Shown one piece after another: positions 38,058 through 49,639 of a stretch of 64,000 nucleotides of DNA (position 1 is its first letter; each line of letters begins with the position of its first letter). A program made the position numbers and the translations under genes. Below the pieces are notes generated by a model. That model did no database searches. It was not told where the DNA came from and saw nothing but the letters and a program-made list of their open reading frames with translations. This DNA comes from Sphagnum magellanicum (lineage: Eukaryota > Streptophyta > Sphagnopsida > Sphagnales > Sphagnaceae), in contig CM038910.1 in assembly GCA_021904315.1 (NCBI GenBank), forward strand, positions 25,678,256 through 25,742,255. Reading direction: 5' to 3'.

Positions 38058-40300
38058 TGGCTCCTCCACAAATCCTTAAAAATTTCAGGTTCAAGCCCAT
38101 TTTCCCCCTTCCTTCACTGGCCCCTCAAGATGAAGCTAGTTCGTCAACTCCCCTCGAGCCCTTGCCATCTATTAGTTGTGTGGTTGTGTCATCTAATGAT
38201 GATAGAGGTAAAACTATTGTTGTTGATTTAACTGGAAAAGCTCCATATGGGAAAAAGAGGAAATTGTATGAACATGCACGAAAGTTTCAAAACACTTGGA
38301 CCGCTTGGTTGCCATGGGCAAAATCAGTCTTTGATGACAAGGGCTAAATCCATCAGGTTCATTGTAACATGTGTACCTTTGTGGAAGGCAAAGAAAAACT
38401 ATTGGCCCCCAAATTGGACAATCTCTTTAAACACCAAGGCTATCACAAGGCAAGGTAGTCTAGGCCCAGGGTTGATGCAAGTGGCATTTTCTTCACCAAA
38501 GATTCCGTCCATGCAAAGAATGAACAATGTTACACTACTACCAACCACCCTTTTATTTTAGACCGCTTGCAAGCTGATGTTTCGTCTGAACAAAGATAGA
38601 AATACGTCCAATTTGTTGTTGTTTATCATCTTTTTACAAATGGCCGTCCAATGACTAATTATGAGAGTTCAGGAAACTTGTTTTAGCTACTAAAAGTGAA
38701 ATATGTTTCTCGAAAACATTGGATTAACAAGTCTAGTTAAAGGATGGTAGAAGTCATGCACAAGGTTTTGTTGGATGCCATTAAAGCGACATTTGCAGTT
38801 GCTTCCTTTATCGTAGTTGAAGATGAAGTTACTACAATTGACAACCCCCAATGGTTGTCAATCCACTTGTACATGGTGCAACAATGAAAGAGGATTCCCA
38901 TTTGCCTTTATGTGGAAACTGTTAGTATATCTGCCACTTCCAACAACACATTTGTTTTTATGTTGAAATGTTTGCTTGAATTTGGGGGATTAAGGCTAGA
39001 GGAGCTTTGTGAGAAGTTGGTCAACATTGGATGCAATGGTAACAACATGTTCCAAGGTCACATGACAGGGGTGACCCAACAATTTAAAAAGAAGGTTGCT
39101 CCTTTTGTTATTGGGGTCCACTATTTTGTTCACAAGACAAACCTTGTTATCATCATTCTATTGGATGTCCCTTTTGTAAATCAACTCAAATTTCTCCTAC
39201 GAAGTTTCTATGCCTTTTTCACACACAATTTGAAGAAATTTGCAAAATTTCAAAAGTTGGTGGATCTACTCCAAACCAAGGGGAATAAGTTTTTTTGAAA
39301 TGTAAAGACTCATTGGATTTTCATAACCGTTTATCGGGTTCTCTGATAAGGTCGATTAAGTGAAAGGATCTTGTCATGATGGTCTATTTAGTTTTTTTCA
39401 TTGGATTTCAAGTGTTATTTCAAGCCAAATGGGTATACTTGGAATTTCGTCCTCTCATTGTTAAAATGCATGTAGAAAACCAACAAAATGATGTTAAAAA
39501 GAACCTAAAATCATTGTGTGATGTGGAGGTCATTTTAAGGCTACCATGTATCTTCCTTTTCTTTGAATGTGTTCATGTTTTGATCAAGGTTACATAAGGC
39601 AAATATGTTTTTGTTTGTGACTTCATGGAAGTGTGAAGGGGGCTCAACAAAAGCTTTACTAGCTATATTATGACCCATGTGCCAAATTTGAGGACCCAGC
39701 TTTTGATGATTTCAATGTTATTGAAGCCCTTACTAATTCCAACCACCTACTGGAATGGTTTTCCGATTTCAACAGCAAAGAGGATTACATGGCATTTTCT
39801 TTTGTTGGCCACAAATATCATGTATATTACAACAGTGATGATAGCACTCATGACCTTCAACCTACCACCAAATTTGCATTCAGCTAAATAATCAATAAGG
39901 TGAAAGATGAGTGCAAAGGTGCAACCTGGGGCTTGGTGTTTGAGCTGGAAAAGTGAATCCCCAAAACATGAGGTGATGATTGTTTTGGGTGTTGTCTACC
40001 CCCAATTCTGGGCTACAAATACTCCAAAGGCTGAGAATAGTTTTTACTCTCACCTAAATGTCCTTAAAGCAACTTTTTGTGTGTTTCGGGCAGTTGGTCA
40101 ACATGGGAAGACTATCTTAGCATTGTTGTTAACTCACAATCTAGATTTGCAGTGCTCCCACTTCAAGATGACCATGATCCATAACTATGAGGTTGTCATG
40201 TGTGATCAAGAAAGTAGCTTGAATCCAATCACTAAATTTAACACAAATTCATTGCATTTCCCATCCTCAACCATAAGCTTTCGGAATACATGAAATTAAC
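38058..40300 (+). pseudogene. Degenerate zinc-finger hAT-like transposase-derived gene
   Basis: The frame starts MAPPQILKNF at 38058 and is broken by stops from 38345 and by frameshifts. Near the N-terminus a C-x2-C...H-x4-H pattern (HCNMCTF ... LFKHQGYHKAR) suggests a zinc finger. The middle part (38912..39298) contains GCNGNNMFQGHMTGVTQQFK and a conserved-looking VHYFVHKTNL segment. This recalls the catalytic half of plant zinc-finger proteins related to hAT transposases (ZNF862-like), an identification made from memory. The later frame at about 39,665-39,885 reads YYDPCAKFEDPAFDDFNVIE before a stop. No intact protein is possible. Confidence 0.5.
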
Positions 40301-40744
40301 AAAAATTGTTGTTGTCCAAGTGCTTGGTTTTGTTGAAAATGAACACATGTTCATCACGTTCAACTTCATGAAGAATCAATTATAGAATCGATTGAATGTG
40401 CACTTGGATCTATGCACTTGATTTTATAACCAATGTTTTTTTACATTGTAGAATTTTCCTTGCGATCAGGCCATTGCCCAGTGGCAAGGCAAAACACACT
40501 ATGATGTCAATGCAAGCTCATGGAGCTTGTGGGGTTTTTGGAGGGTTTAGCAAAACTACAAAAAAAAGTCAAATGTTAGATAAGGATGTAACTAAGTTTT
40601 GACATGTGAACTATCATTTTTGAAACTCATGTTTTCAAGTCAATTTGTGAACTTGCATCCCTTCCTCAAATTTCATTTTGCAACAACACTTTGATTTTGG
40701 TGGACCCATCTTTTTTAATTTTGTTTCCAGGGGTGCATGGCCGG

Positions 40745-41165
40745 TGAACTTTTGGTGGACCATGTATAAATTAGGGTTTTTGATTCTTGGTTTATGCATT
40801 TTGGTGGATAGAGGTAAAATGCAGGTTCTTATCACTTGATTATGAATTTCTAGATTTTGGTTGTCCATGTCCAAATTAAGGTTGTTGATTTTTAATTTGT
40901 GAACTTTGGTGGTCATAGGAAGATTAGGGTTTGTTGGTTTTTTATTCTTAATTTCTGGATTTTGATGGACATAGGTTTAATGTGAGTTTTGTGGGTTATT
41001 GATTTTGAATTTTTGGATTTTGGAGGATAGAGGTAAGATGTGGGTTTCTTGGGTGTTTGGTTTTTAATCTTTGGGTTTGTTGGACTAAGGTGAAATGTGG
41101 GTTTAGGGGGTTATTGATTCTTAGTTTGTGGATTTTGATGGACAAAGATAAGTTATGGGGTTTCT
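40745..41165. repeat. Degenerate tandem repeat, period roughly 57 bp
   Basis: About seven units share the pattern TTATTGATT.TTAATTT.TGGATTTTGG.TGGAC followed by AGGT.AAATGTGGGTTT. They start near 40,780, 40,837, 40,882, 40,940, 40,997, 41,057 and 41,112. The open frames 40635..40916 and 40996..41268 on the minus strand are translations of this repeat, not genes. Confidence 0.65.
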
Positions 41166-44100
41166 TGTCTAGCTTTTGTGGGAAATTGGTTCTTGATATT
41201 TGCTTCTTTGGAGGCAAATTAACTTGAACCAACAAGTTGAAAACTTCCATGGGTTTTTTTTCCTTCAACCAAATTTATTTTGCCTTTGGATGTTTTTTTT
41301 TTTTCTTGACCAAATTCATTCTATCTCGGGGGTTTTCCCCCTTTAACTTGATATTCAATCTTTGGATCCTATTTTCTTTCATCAAAGAATCCACTCTCTA
41401 GATTTTTGTTTCATCGATGAATCCAATCTTTGCATTTTGGATTGCATGTAAAGATGGGCCCCTAGAATCACATGATCTTACCATAGGTGGTATGTTGATT
41501 GTTACCATAGGTGGTATATTGTTTGTGTTGAACATGAGTCGAAGGTAAGGGTCCAATTCCACTAAAGCTTGGAAGACATGAGGAAGCTAAGCATGTTTCC
41601 CCAAATATTTCTTTCAAATGATCTCATAATCTGATAAAAAGATTTAAATCTAAAATGGTTGTTTCTATTAGTGGATTTTAGGGCACACTATGAATATGGG
41701 ACTCGGGAGTAGTCACGATTCACAACATTTTCCACCCTCTAGATTCAAATGTCTTCTTTGATTTCCAATAGGTGAATTAGTTGTTGGTTTTTCTTTGGTG
41801 GGAAATGGTTTTGGCTAGTTGGAATCTAATCGGCTACATTCTCAACCTTTAGTTTGGCATTAGAAGGTGATGTAGAGTTCTTACAATTGATATGATTTTT
41901 TCTATGCCAAAAATACATTCAAAGTTTTTTGTACATGGACTTTGGATTCTTAAAGGTACTAGCATGATGAAGTGCAAATGCATATGTATTATTCTAATGT
42001 TCACAATAATCATGTGTAATAGCCCAAATTGGAACTCTAGCCTCTAGATAAAATTCTTTGTGTTGTTTGATTTTTGAATTTTCATTTTTAAACATGTTGT
42101 GCCTTGATTGAAATGCCAACCTGAAAAATTAGTCTCTATTTTGTATTTTAATCATGGAAGCAACATTAAGATTTTTCTTTGTGCAAAATTGGAAGCCTTT
42201 TGTTGATGATGTGTAGATTTTGTTTCCAAAATTCCCCCCTTCAGCAATAGCCCCATCGCCAAATACATACCCTTCATAAATGGACATGGTGCTAATAATT
42301 TTGATCAGATTTTGATTACTCTTGCCACTTTGTAAACATTGTAATTTCTAAATTTCCATCATGGCCATTATTCAATAAAAAAAATCGCAAAATCACCTCC
42401 ACCTCACACAAAATTTTAGCTAATTATGTTACTCCGTACATGATCTATGTGGCCACCTTAGCAACCAGCCATACTTGAAAAAAAATGGTTGTTTGTGGCT
42501 CTTATTATTGTGTTTTCATAAAAAAAGATGATTAAAAGTTGGTGGTACTTGGATTCGAAGGTAATTGCCATGATATTCCTTAGCTTAGAACATAATGGAG
42601 AGGTTGTAATCCACCATGTCTATACTTGCGTTAACCACAAAATTAATCAAAGGTGCACCCTTGCATAGCACCCATTGTATTGCACCCCATTGTGTTACAT
42701 CACTTGGAAAATAACCATGCTAATGGTGTCATGTTCCCAGTGACAATACCAAAAGATCACAAAAGTCTTGTGGGGGAAAAAACACACACACAAAATACAC
42801 TTGACAAGATGTCAATCAAAGCTTTAGTTACCACATGTCAAATTTCATGACAATTATGTGCACATAGTTTGAGGTTCAAATCTAGTTTGACCTTTCCATT
42901 TGAAGATATTCAACTTTCCCTAAACCTTAAAAAGATGAAAAGCTCAAGAAAAGAATGAAAAAAAAAATCGTATAATGCATTCTTTTTGTAGAAGCACCAT
43001 CTATTTGCACTTCCTTGATTACTTGTGTAATTCCCACATAAGTCTAGTAATAGTACATTGGCACAAGACATGCCAAAAATTCAGAGTACTAAATGTGGTA
43101 TATATTGATCCAAATTAGGAGTTGAAAAAAAAAATATTATAGGTATGATGAAGCTAGGACAAACCAATTTACTAGATTGTTAATAGCCAATCCTCCATCA
43201 TTCATGTCAAACTCTCTTATGTGAATAGGATGCACATGTGTATCCTAAAAGGTGAATTCCAAAGTAGGAAAGTATGTGGGAGCTTATGTTGTAGCTTGAC
43301 ACACAAGTTTCATAGGTGCATTATGAAGTGAATCTCATTTTACCTACAACTCCACCAATATTGTTACAACCCAATTTAATCGATGATCTCCATCATTAGA
43401 TCAAATCAAGTCACAATAATTTAAGGTGTTGAGTTCAAGCACTTGAATTCAACACTTGAAATTCACTAGATTCTTTCATCAACAAATCTGAACATTAACA
43501 TGTGGCAATTTGTCATTTTGCATATTGATGCACATATTATGGTTATGTTATGTAAATTATAAACAAACTTGGTTTTGTGTATCATCCTCATCATCACATT
43601 TTACCACCCAAGATCCTCTCTCAATTCAATTGGCATTCAATTGAAGCATGTGGAAATCATCATCATCATCGACCTTAAGGTTTGGTCTTATAAGGACTTG
43701 GCTCACATGGGTGTAGGATCATCATGAGAAGGATTGTCAAGCAAATTAAGTACTTATATATGCCTACTAAGAGGAAAAGAAGACCGGTTGCTAGAGTTTC
43801 ATATCAAAAGATGGGATGATGACAGATGTGAAAACATTTGATAGAAGATCACCACCCAAGTTGTCATGAAGCAACTTTTTTAACCTTTTGGGTTTATACC
43901 AATGTTGGGCAATTCTCATTTTTTTGTGAAAACTGGTTGGTTTCGGTTTTGACATTATGTTATGAAAATTTGAACAATTCTTTAATGTATATATATATAT
44001 ATATATATATGTAGGTTGGTGAGAATTGACCAAGTTTTCAAAAAAATTATTTTTTCCAAATTCACTTGACTTTCAAATAAGGCGGTTCTTGCATATATTA

Positions 44101-44579
44101 TAATAATCGGTTCTCTTGTGTAGTCCTCACAACCCTTTTTTTTTTTTGGGAAATTAATATTTAAATTTACTAATTATTTACTTCCTTTGTTAATTTAAAT
44201 ATTTTTTAACTTTAAAATTTACTTTAAAATAGATGGAAATTTGGAAAAAAAAAATTCAAAATTTACAACTCCACAACTTCAACCCTTTCAAAAGCTCCTT
44301 CAAGCTCCTTTAACTCTTCTTCTAAATTAAGATCATTCTTAATAAAATCTACCAAACTAGAAGGGGGTTTACAACCTATCCTAGGATCATTGGGCCAATT
44401 TTTGCTCACAAAAATCAATTATCCAAAAACATTTATTGTAAACAACATTTCTTAAGACTAATAAGAATTCTAGCTAATGAAAATATTTTTTCTGTCTCAA
44501 TTTGAAATCCAACTATTCTTAAGATTTGTCTAGCACAAAAACCAATTGTAGGAAACATGCTCTCATGTTTTTCCCACCA

Positions 44580-46530
44580 CTACAATGGACATTTGATGTT
44601 TTGAACATCCACTTGATAATGCTTGAAAATTAGAAGCTCTCTATTAACCAATTTTATTGTTGGGTGATTTTTGTTGGTTGTCATTTCAAAGATATCCAAA
44701 TTCATGTCCTTTTCAACCTTTGGATCAATAACAACCTTTTCAAATTCAACCAATGGATGCAAATGATAATAACATTTTAAAAACATAGGAAATAAAGATT
44801 TTTTGTCATATTCTTCAACAATTTCCTTATCTTGTTCACAACCAATAAGTGAGGACAAAAGACGAAGAGTTTTAAACCTAGGGTCCAACATTAAAGAAAG
44901 CATATTATGGGCCTTTCTTTCTTCATATTTTTTTAAGAAGGAAAGAAAAAAATCTAGAACTTGAATAACTTCCTTCTTTATGTTGGAGGTCAAACATGAC
45001 AACTTATAAACAACATTTCCATCATCTTCCATTAAGTTATTAAAGGTTGCATAATCAATTTCATCCTTGAATTTTAGATTCATGGATATGGTAGAATTTA
45101 GTGCGTCATTTAACAACCAATGACCCATAGACTGGTTCAAAATACAAGCAAACACAATAAGGCCAAGAGCATCAACAATGATATGACAAATGTGTCATGT
45201 CAAAGGAGGTGGTACTTTTGCACTCATTCTCACAAAAATTTTCTAGTTATAACATAATATAATTATTTTTTTGAACTACAAAGCTTCCTAGAAAAGGATA
45301 ACTTTATTGTCAAATTTGCAACAACAAAAGAAAATGTTAGATTATGCATAATAATAGTTGAAAAAAAATGAACAAAATGTTATGCAAAAAAAAATGAACA
45401 AAAAATTGTGCACATAAAAAAGTCTAAAAAACTAAAAATTTACCTTTTCTTCACTGGAGTATTCAATTTCCAAAGGAGAAGATTTGAATTCACACAATCC
45501 TTTTCCGATTTTTGCTTACTCTTTCCAGATTTTTTTTGGCCAAGTTATGCATTTCTGCAAATCTCTTTGAGCCGATTTTATTGACACGTATCGTAAATCT
45601 TTGCAAAATTTTTCTTTTGTTGTAACATATTGGTAACCCTTGGAAAATGCATACCCAAAACAAGTGCCCTAAAAAATTTCCTCCAAACCCAACATATCAC
45701 AACTTACAATTGATTTTAGGGTTGTAGTCATAGTGTTCAAATTAGATCCCTCATCCTTGACATAAGCAATAACTTTTCTCCTCAATGCATAACTATCCAA
45801 CAATTTTATCAACTTTTTAGCCAAAGTATGTCTAGTAGTGTCTATTGGCTCAAAAAGACCAAGGTTAATGTGCTTTGGGTGCCAATCATCTCCTTAAAAA
45901 TTAATCACCAATGCAAAAATATCATGTCCAACTTTTGACATCCATAGATCAAAGCTTGTAGTTACATAATGACATTCTAATAAAGCTAGTAAGACATATA
46001 ATTGTTCAGTTTTTTCCACTAATCCAAGCAATAATTCATTAGAAAAAAAAATTCTAGAAGGAAAAACAATTATGGGACACAAATGCATATTAAATCTTTT
46101 TAACCAACTAAGTTTTACAAATTGTAAAAGAAGATGGTTTTTGACAATTTAAAGAATCAAATCTTCCAAAAATTGTTTTTGTTGCACACCATCTTTCTTA
46201 AAAGGTTCTTTTACATCAAAAAAACTAGCTATGGAATTAGGAAAAATATTTGGTCTTTTTTTGGAAGGTTGTCTTTCATCTTCCCTTAAAAGTCAATTAA
46301 TTTCTTCTTCAAACTTAAAAAAAATATTACAATGATTTAAATCGACATGTTTCCTCAATGCAATTATGCCATTAGTTGTATTATAAATGATTAATCATTT
46401 CCTAGCTTGCATTTTTGGATTTACATTCAATATTGGATTATTATGGCAAAGAATACAACATTTAGTTTGAAGAGTTATTACACTAATTTTTTTGTTATCA
46501 TTAACACAATAAAATGCCCAACATAATGCA
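44580..46530 (-). pseudogene. hAT transposase remnant
   Basis: Read on the minus strand, a BED-type zinc-finger-like part (about 46,460-46,320) has C-x2-C (CILC) and H-x4-H (KHVDLNH), with a stop inside. Next comes 46088-45894 with TSFDLWMSKVGHDIFALVI, matching the catalytic-domain block of plant hAT transposases. The longest piece, 45155-44580 (191 aa), includes AHNMLSLMLDPRFKTLRLLS, the conserved block before the C-terminal dimerisation region. The pieces are separated by stops and frame changes and by a gap of about 740 bp (45,893-45,156). No functional enzyme is encoded. Confidence 0.85.
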
Positions 46531-47229
46531 TTTATGCTATTTCTTCTTTAAAATGCTCTTTGTGCATGTAACTTCTTTAAATTATTTTCATTCATTTTTA
46601 CATTCCTACTTCCTTCTATTTGAAAACTAACCATTTCTTCAGGTTCTAGCAAAATTTCATCTTTTATTTTTACTTCATTCATAAATACATCACATGTATT
46701 ATTGTTTTTTAAATATTGTTCCATTATTACTTTGATTTGTGATTAAGAATTACTGCCTTGATGAGTAGCAAGAAAAACTAAACAATTTTATGATTTTAAC
46801 AAAAACTAACATTTACAAACAATTACAAAATGTTATTTATCAAAGATTAAAAATTAAAATTTACAAGCAATTACAAAATGTAATCTATCTTTTTGGATTT
46901 TACAAAAATAAGATATATTTCTAAACTTTTAAAAAAAGTTTAAGATTATAAGGTGGAAAAAGTATGGGTTTTTTGGGTGATTTTTTTTTATAGTTTAAAA
47001 AATCCTATTAGAAAAAAAACAAAGCACATGAATTAAAAAATTGTTACATAATGAAAATAAACAACACAAAATGAATTTTTTTAAAAAGTAGGAAAAATGT
47101 GATTGTAATAACAACAAAATAAATAAATAAACAAAAACAACAAAAAATAAAGCAACAATTTTTAAAAATTAAAAAATCAAAAAATGGAAAATATGTAAAA
47201 GAACTTACCTTTAGTGCTTGAATTCAAGT

Positions 47230-47790
47230 CAAAGCTTTGAGCTTCAATTTACACATGGCAAGGGTAGCGGAAGTAACATATTAAATAAGCAAAATATAAC
47301 AACAATGCGAAAGGAATAGTAATGCAAAAAAAATAGCAACGACAACACAAGAAGAGCAATAGAGGATGGGTTAGTAAGTATCTGAAATGCATGACTGTGC
47401 GAGAAGAATAGTGAAAGGGGAATGGTAGCGTGAAAGTAGCAACAGGGTGAGAAGAATAGTAACACGAGAGGAGTGACAATGGGAGAAGAGCTATAACGTG
47501 AGAGGAGCAATGCAAAGTTGCAACACAAGAGGAGTAATGCAAAAGGAGCAACATGAATGGAGTGGCACGAAAAGAGTGGTGTGAAAAAAATAGTGTGAGA
47601 ATTGCAATGCAAGAGGAGCGACACTAGGAGCAACAATGTGGGAAGAGTGACAACGTGAGAGGAATGGCAATGCGTGAAAAGCAATAGTGCAAAAAGAGCA
47701 ACAACCCAAGATGAGCAACACAAGAGGAACAACATGAAAAGCAACATGAGAGGAGGAATGTTGAAGGAGCAATGTGAAATAAAAAACTAG
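47230..47790. repeat. Degenerate purine-rich minisatellite inside the hAT element
   Basis: Imperfect copies of AGAGGAGCAACA-like words with spacers of GTGCGAG or AATGCAA types run for about 550 bp on the plus strand. The overlapping open frames here (47244..47747, 167 aa, and two others) come from this repeat and read as Leu/Ser/Cys-rich nonsense. It lies near the transposase 5' end of the element, where hAT elements often carry subterminal repeats. Confidence 0.7.
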
Positions 47791-49259
47791 ATTCTAAAAA
47801 CTAGGATTTGGCAAAAGCAACACAAAGCAAACATAACAACTAAACAAGCACGAAATGAGAAATGAGCATATCAAGAGCACTAGAAGACCAAAAAAAGAAG
47901 TTACTATGACCAAAACTGAAGCTTGGGCTTCATTTTTATACACTTTTTTTTATCCCTAACCCTAAACAGCGCCTCTGCCGCCCTAGGCGATGGCAACGGC
48001 TATTTAGGAACCTTAAACCCTAAACTACTAAAAACCAGATGCAAATTTTCTAAGAGAACCTGCGTGGTTCTCACACTTGGTTCTCATTCATGTGAGAACA
48101 GGAGGTCAGTTCTCCATCCAGTTTTCGCAATCAACCATGTCAACCGATTCTCACTATGAGAAGCGGGTCAAGAACTGGGTCAGGATTCGAGGACTGTCCA
48201 ACATTGGTTTATACTTGGGTCCTAACAATAGTGATGCAATTCTTCTCCACAATTGCCCACAAGGAACCTTGCGAATCACAACATGATGCGGGGTGGCTCA
48301 AATTTCATATAATCAAGTTTCCAATTGTGAGGTTAAAGAAAGCCTTGGCCCATTGATCATGAGCAAGTCTTGCTGATGATGAATGAAGTAGCTGAGAGGT
48401 TCAGAGTATAAGAAGAAGAACAAGTGCCAGAGGCTAATTTGTACTTGGTTAGTGGGAAGATAGGTGGCAGCGTTGTTCATGTAGAAGTCAGCGACTCCCT
48501 TGGCAGTGAAGAGGTGGCGTGTGGGGTGGTGATCATAACTGTGATGAGACCTCCAGTACTAGTCCCTGCAACCAAATCGAAATAGTCCACAAGTCTTCTT
48601 TCTGCTCCATCCAGATCCTACAACAATAATAAATAAATCCACCACCGTGCCCATCATCCAAACAAACCCATGAGCCAACAAACAAACCCCCACTACATCA
48701 TCATCATCATCATCATCACAAGCCACAGGCAGAACTGTAGATTCATCAGATCCCGGCTTCAGGATCGTCATCATGATGCTCCCATCCAGGATCATGATCA
48801 AGATCATCATCAATTGAAGCTTACCCCATTCATCTGCACAACTTAATCCAATTCTTTTATTACTCATTCTCACAGTGAACTGCGCTATCAACGATTGCAG
48901 ATCAAGTTGGAGAATGTGATTTCTCGGCTTGAATTCTTTTTGTACATACCTGGAGTTTGCTTTCAACCTCAGCAACGATGATGGCAGGGACAACCCCTCG
49001 CACTCCGCCTCCATCAATACTCAGAATTGTGAGGTGCTTCCCTGTCAAGCAGAGCCTTTGACACAGCAAGCTTTGCATTATTGATCATGGGTGATTGCAT
49101 GAGCAAGCAAAGCAAATCAAATCAAAGCAAGCAAGCATTTCACACATGAAGAAGATCCAGCACCCCCACCTCTGAGAAAACTCATCATTAGAATTTGTTG
49201 ATTTACCTCTTGGCTTTCACTCCTTGCAAGAGGACCTACATCGTGGCACCCACCCCTTA

Positions 49260-49635
49260 GAGCATTGCCATCGGTGCTTAGTATGTGACTCCAGACAGTA
49301 AAAATTATTGCGAAAATGTCAAAATGTGCTGGCGGTTTAGCTCAGGAAATTGGTTTTTCTGCACCAAATTCGTGCAGCTTGCCGTGGCTGGTAAAAGGTG
49401 CAACACAGTTGTGCACCTCCAAATAAGAGTGTAATAAATTGGACTTCACTGCGGCTCAGTATTTCTGATTGGTCGATCACAATGATTGGTCTAGGTGGTT
49501 TGCTATTAGTAGTTCCCACCTATATGCAGTTCCAGTTACAGTTTTATTGGAGGGGTTGCCATAAAAAAAACAGCTAAACTTAGACATTTAATTTTATTAT
49601 CCAGAGTGACATACTCAGAACCAGTGGAGATGCTC
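49260..49635. mobile_element. Tourist-like (PIF/Harbinger) MITE, 376 bp
   Basis: It is flanked by TTA at 49257-49259 and 49636-49638. The left end GAGCATTGCCATCGGTGCTT pairs with the right end, whose complement reads GAGCATCTCCACTGGTTCT. Inverted similarity extends nearly 50 bp. The terminal GAGCATCTCCA-type motif and TWA target duplication are typical of plant Tourist-like MITEs. There is no coding capacity. It lies about 180 bp upstream of exon 1 of the patatin pseudogene. Confidence 0.85.
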
Positions 49636-49639
49636 TTAC

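Larger units (their letters stand above)
36780..42515 (+). mobile_element. Insertion in intron 6 carrying a degenerate zinc-finger transposase-like gene
   Basis: Intron 6 of the pseudogene still resembles gene 2's intron up to about 36,776 and again from about 42,515. About 5.7 kb therefore appears inserted. The left part (about 36,990) has a leader-like CCCTAAACCCTAAA sequence, followed by the gene remnant at 38058..40300. No terminal inverted repeats or target duplication could be paired, so the exact ends are uncertain and it may be a composite of more than one element. Confidence 0.5.
43900..48206 (-). mobile_element. hAT-family DNA transposon, 4307 bp
   Basis: It is flanked by an exact 8-bp duplication GTTTATAC (43892-43899 and 48207-48214), the size typical of hAT elements. 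The left end CAATGTTGGGCAATTCTC and the complement of the right end, CAATGTTGGACAGTCCTC, are terminal inverted repeats matching at 15 of 18 positions. Removing the element and one duplication rejoins exon 3 of patatin copy 3 so that it aligns with gene 2. Transposase remnants on the minus strand lie inside, as do a (TA)n run (43,986-44,010) and a minisatellite near the transposase 5' side. It is defective now, since its transposase is broken. Confidence 0.92.
36254..49078 (-). pseudogene. Patatin-like phospholipase pseudogene (copy 3) with two nested insertions
   Basis: Pieces of all seven exons lie in order. Exon 1 is 49078-48950, open, with [13 protein letters not shown]. Exon 2 is 48617-48445 and keeps GTSTGG but has lost 16 bp and gained 1 relative to gene 2, so the frame shifts. 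Exon 3 begins at about 48270, is cut at 48207/43899 by a hAT element, and resumes from 43899 to about 43766. Exon 4 is about 43343-43173 with several stops. Exon 5 is from 43043 to about 42970 and has lost its splice donor. Exon 6 is about 42767-42549 with at least three stops. Exon 7 starts at 36643 with a TAA at 36589-36587. Intron 6 is nearly 6 kb, against 134 and 194 bp in the intact genes, because of a second insertion. After ALHRY the frame runs on for about 60 codons to 36254, further than in genes 1 and 2. It cannot make a full enzyme. Confidence 0.88.

Noticed and set aside
47244-47747. 167-aa open frame on the minus strand (plus two overlapping frames)
   Set aside because: It is a translated minisatellite inside the hAT element, with biased Leu/Ser/Cys content and no start or domain evidence.
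48559-49017. 152-aa open frame on the minus strand
   Set aside because: It runs through exon 1, intron 1 and exon 2 of the patatin pseudogene in a different frame from the GGGVRG and GTSTGG motifs, and includes a translated (ATC)n run.
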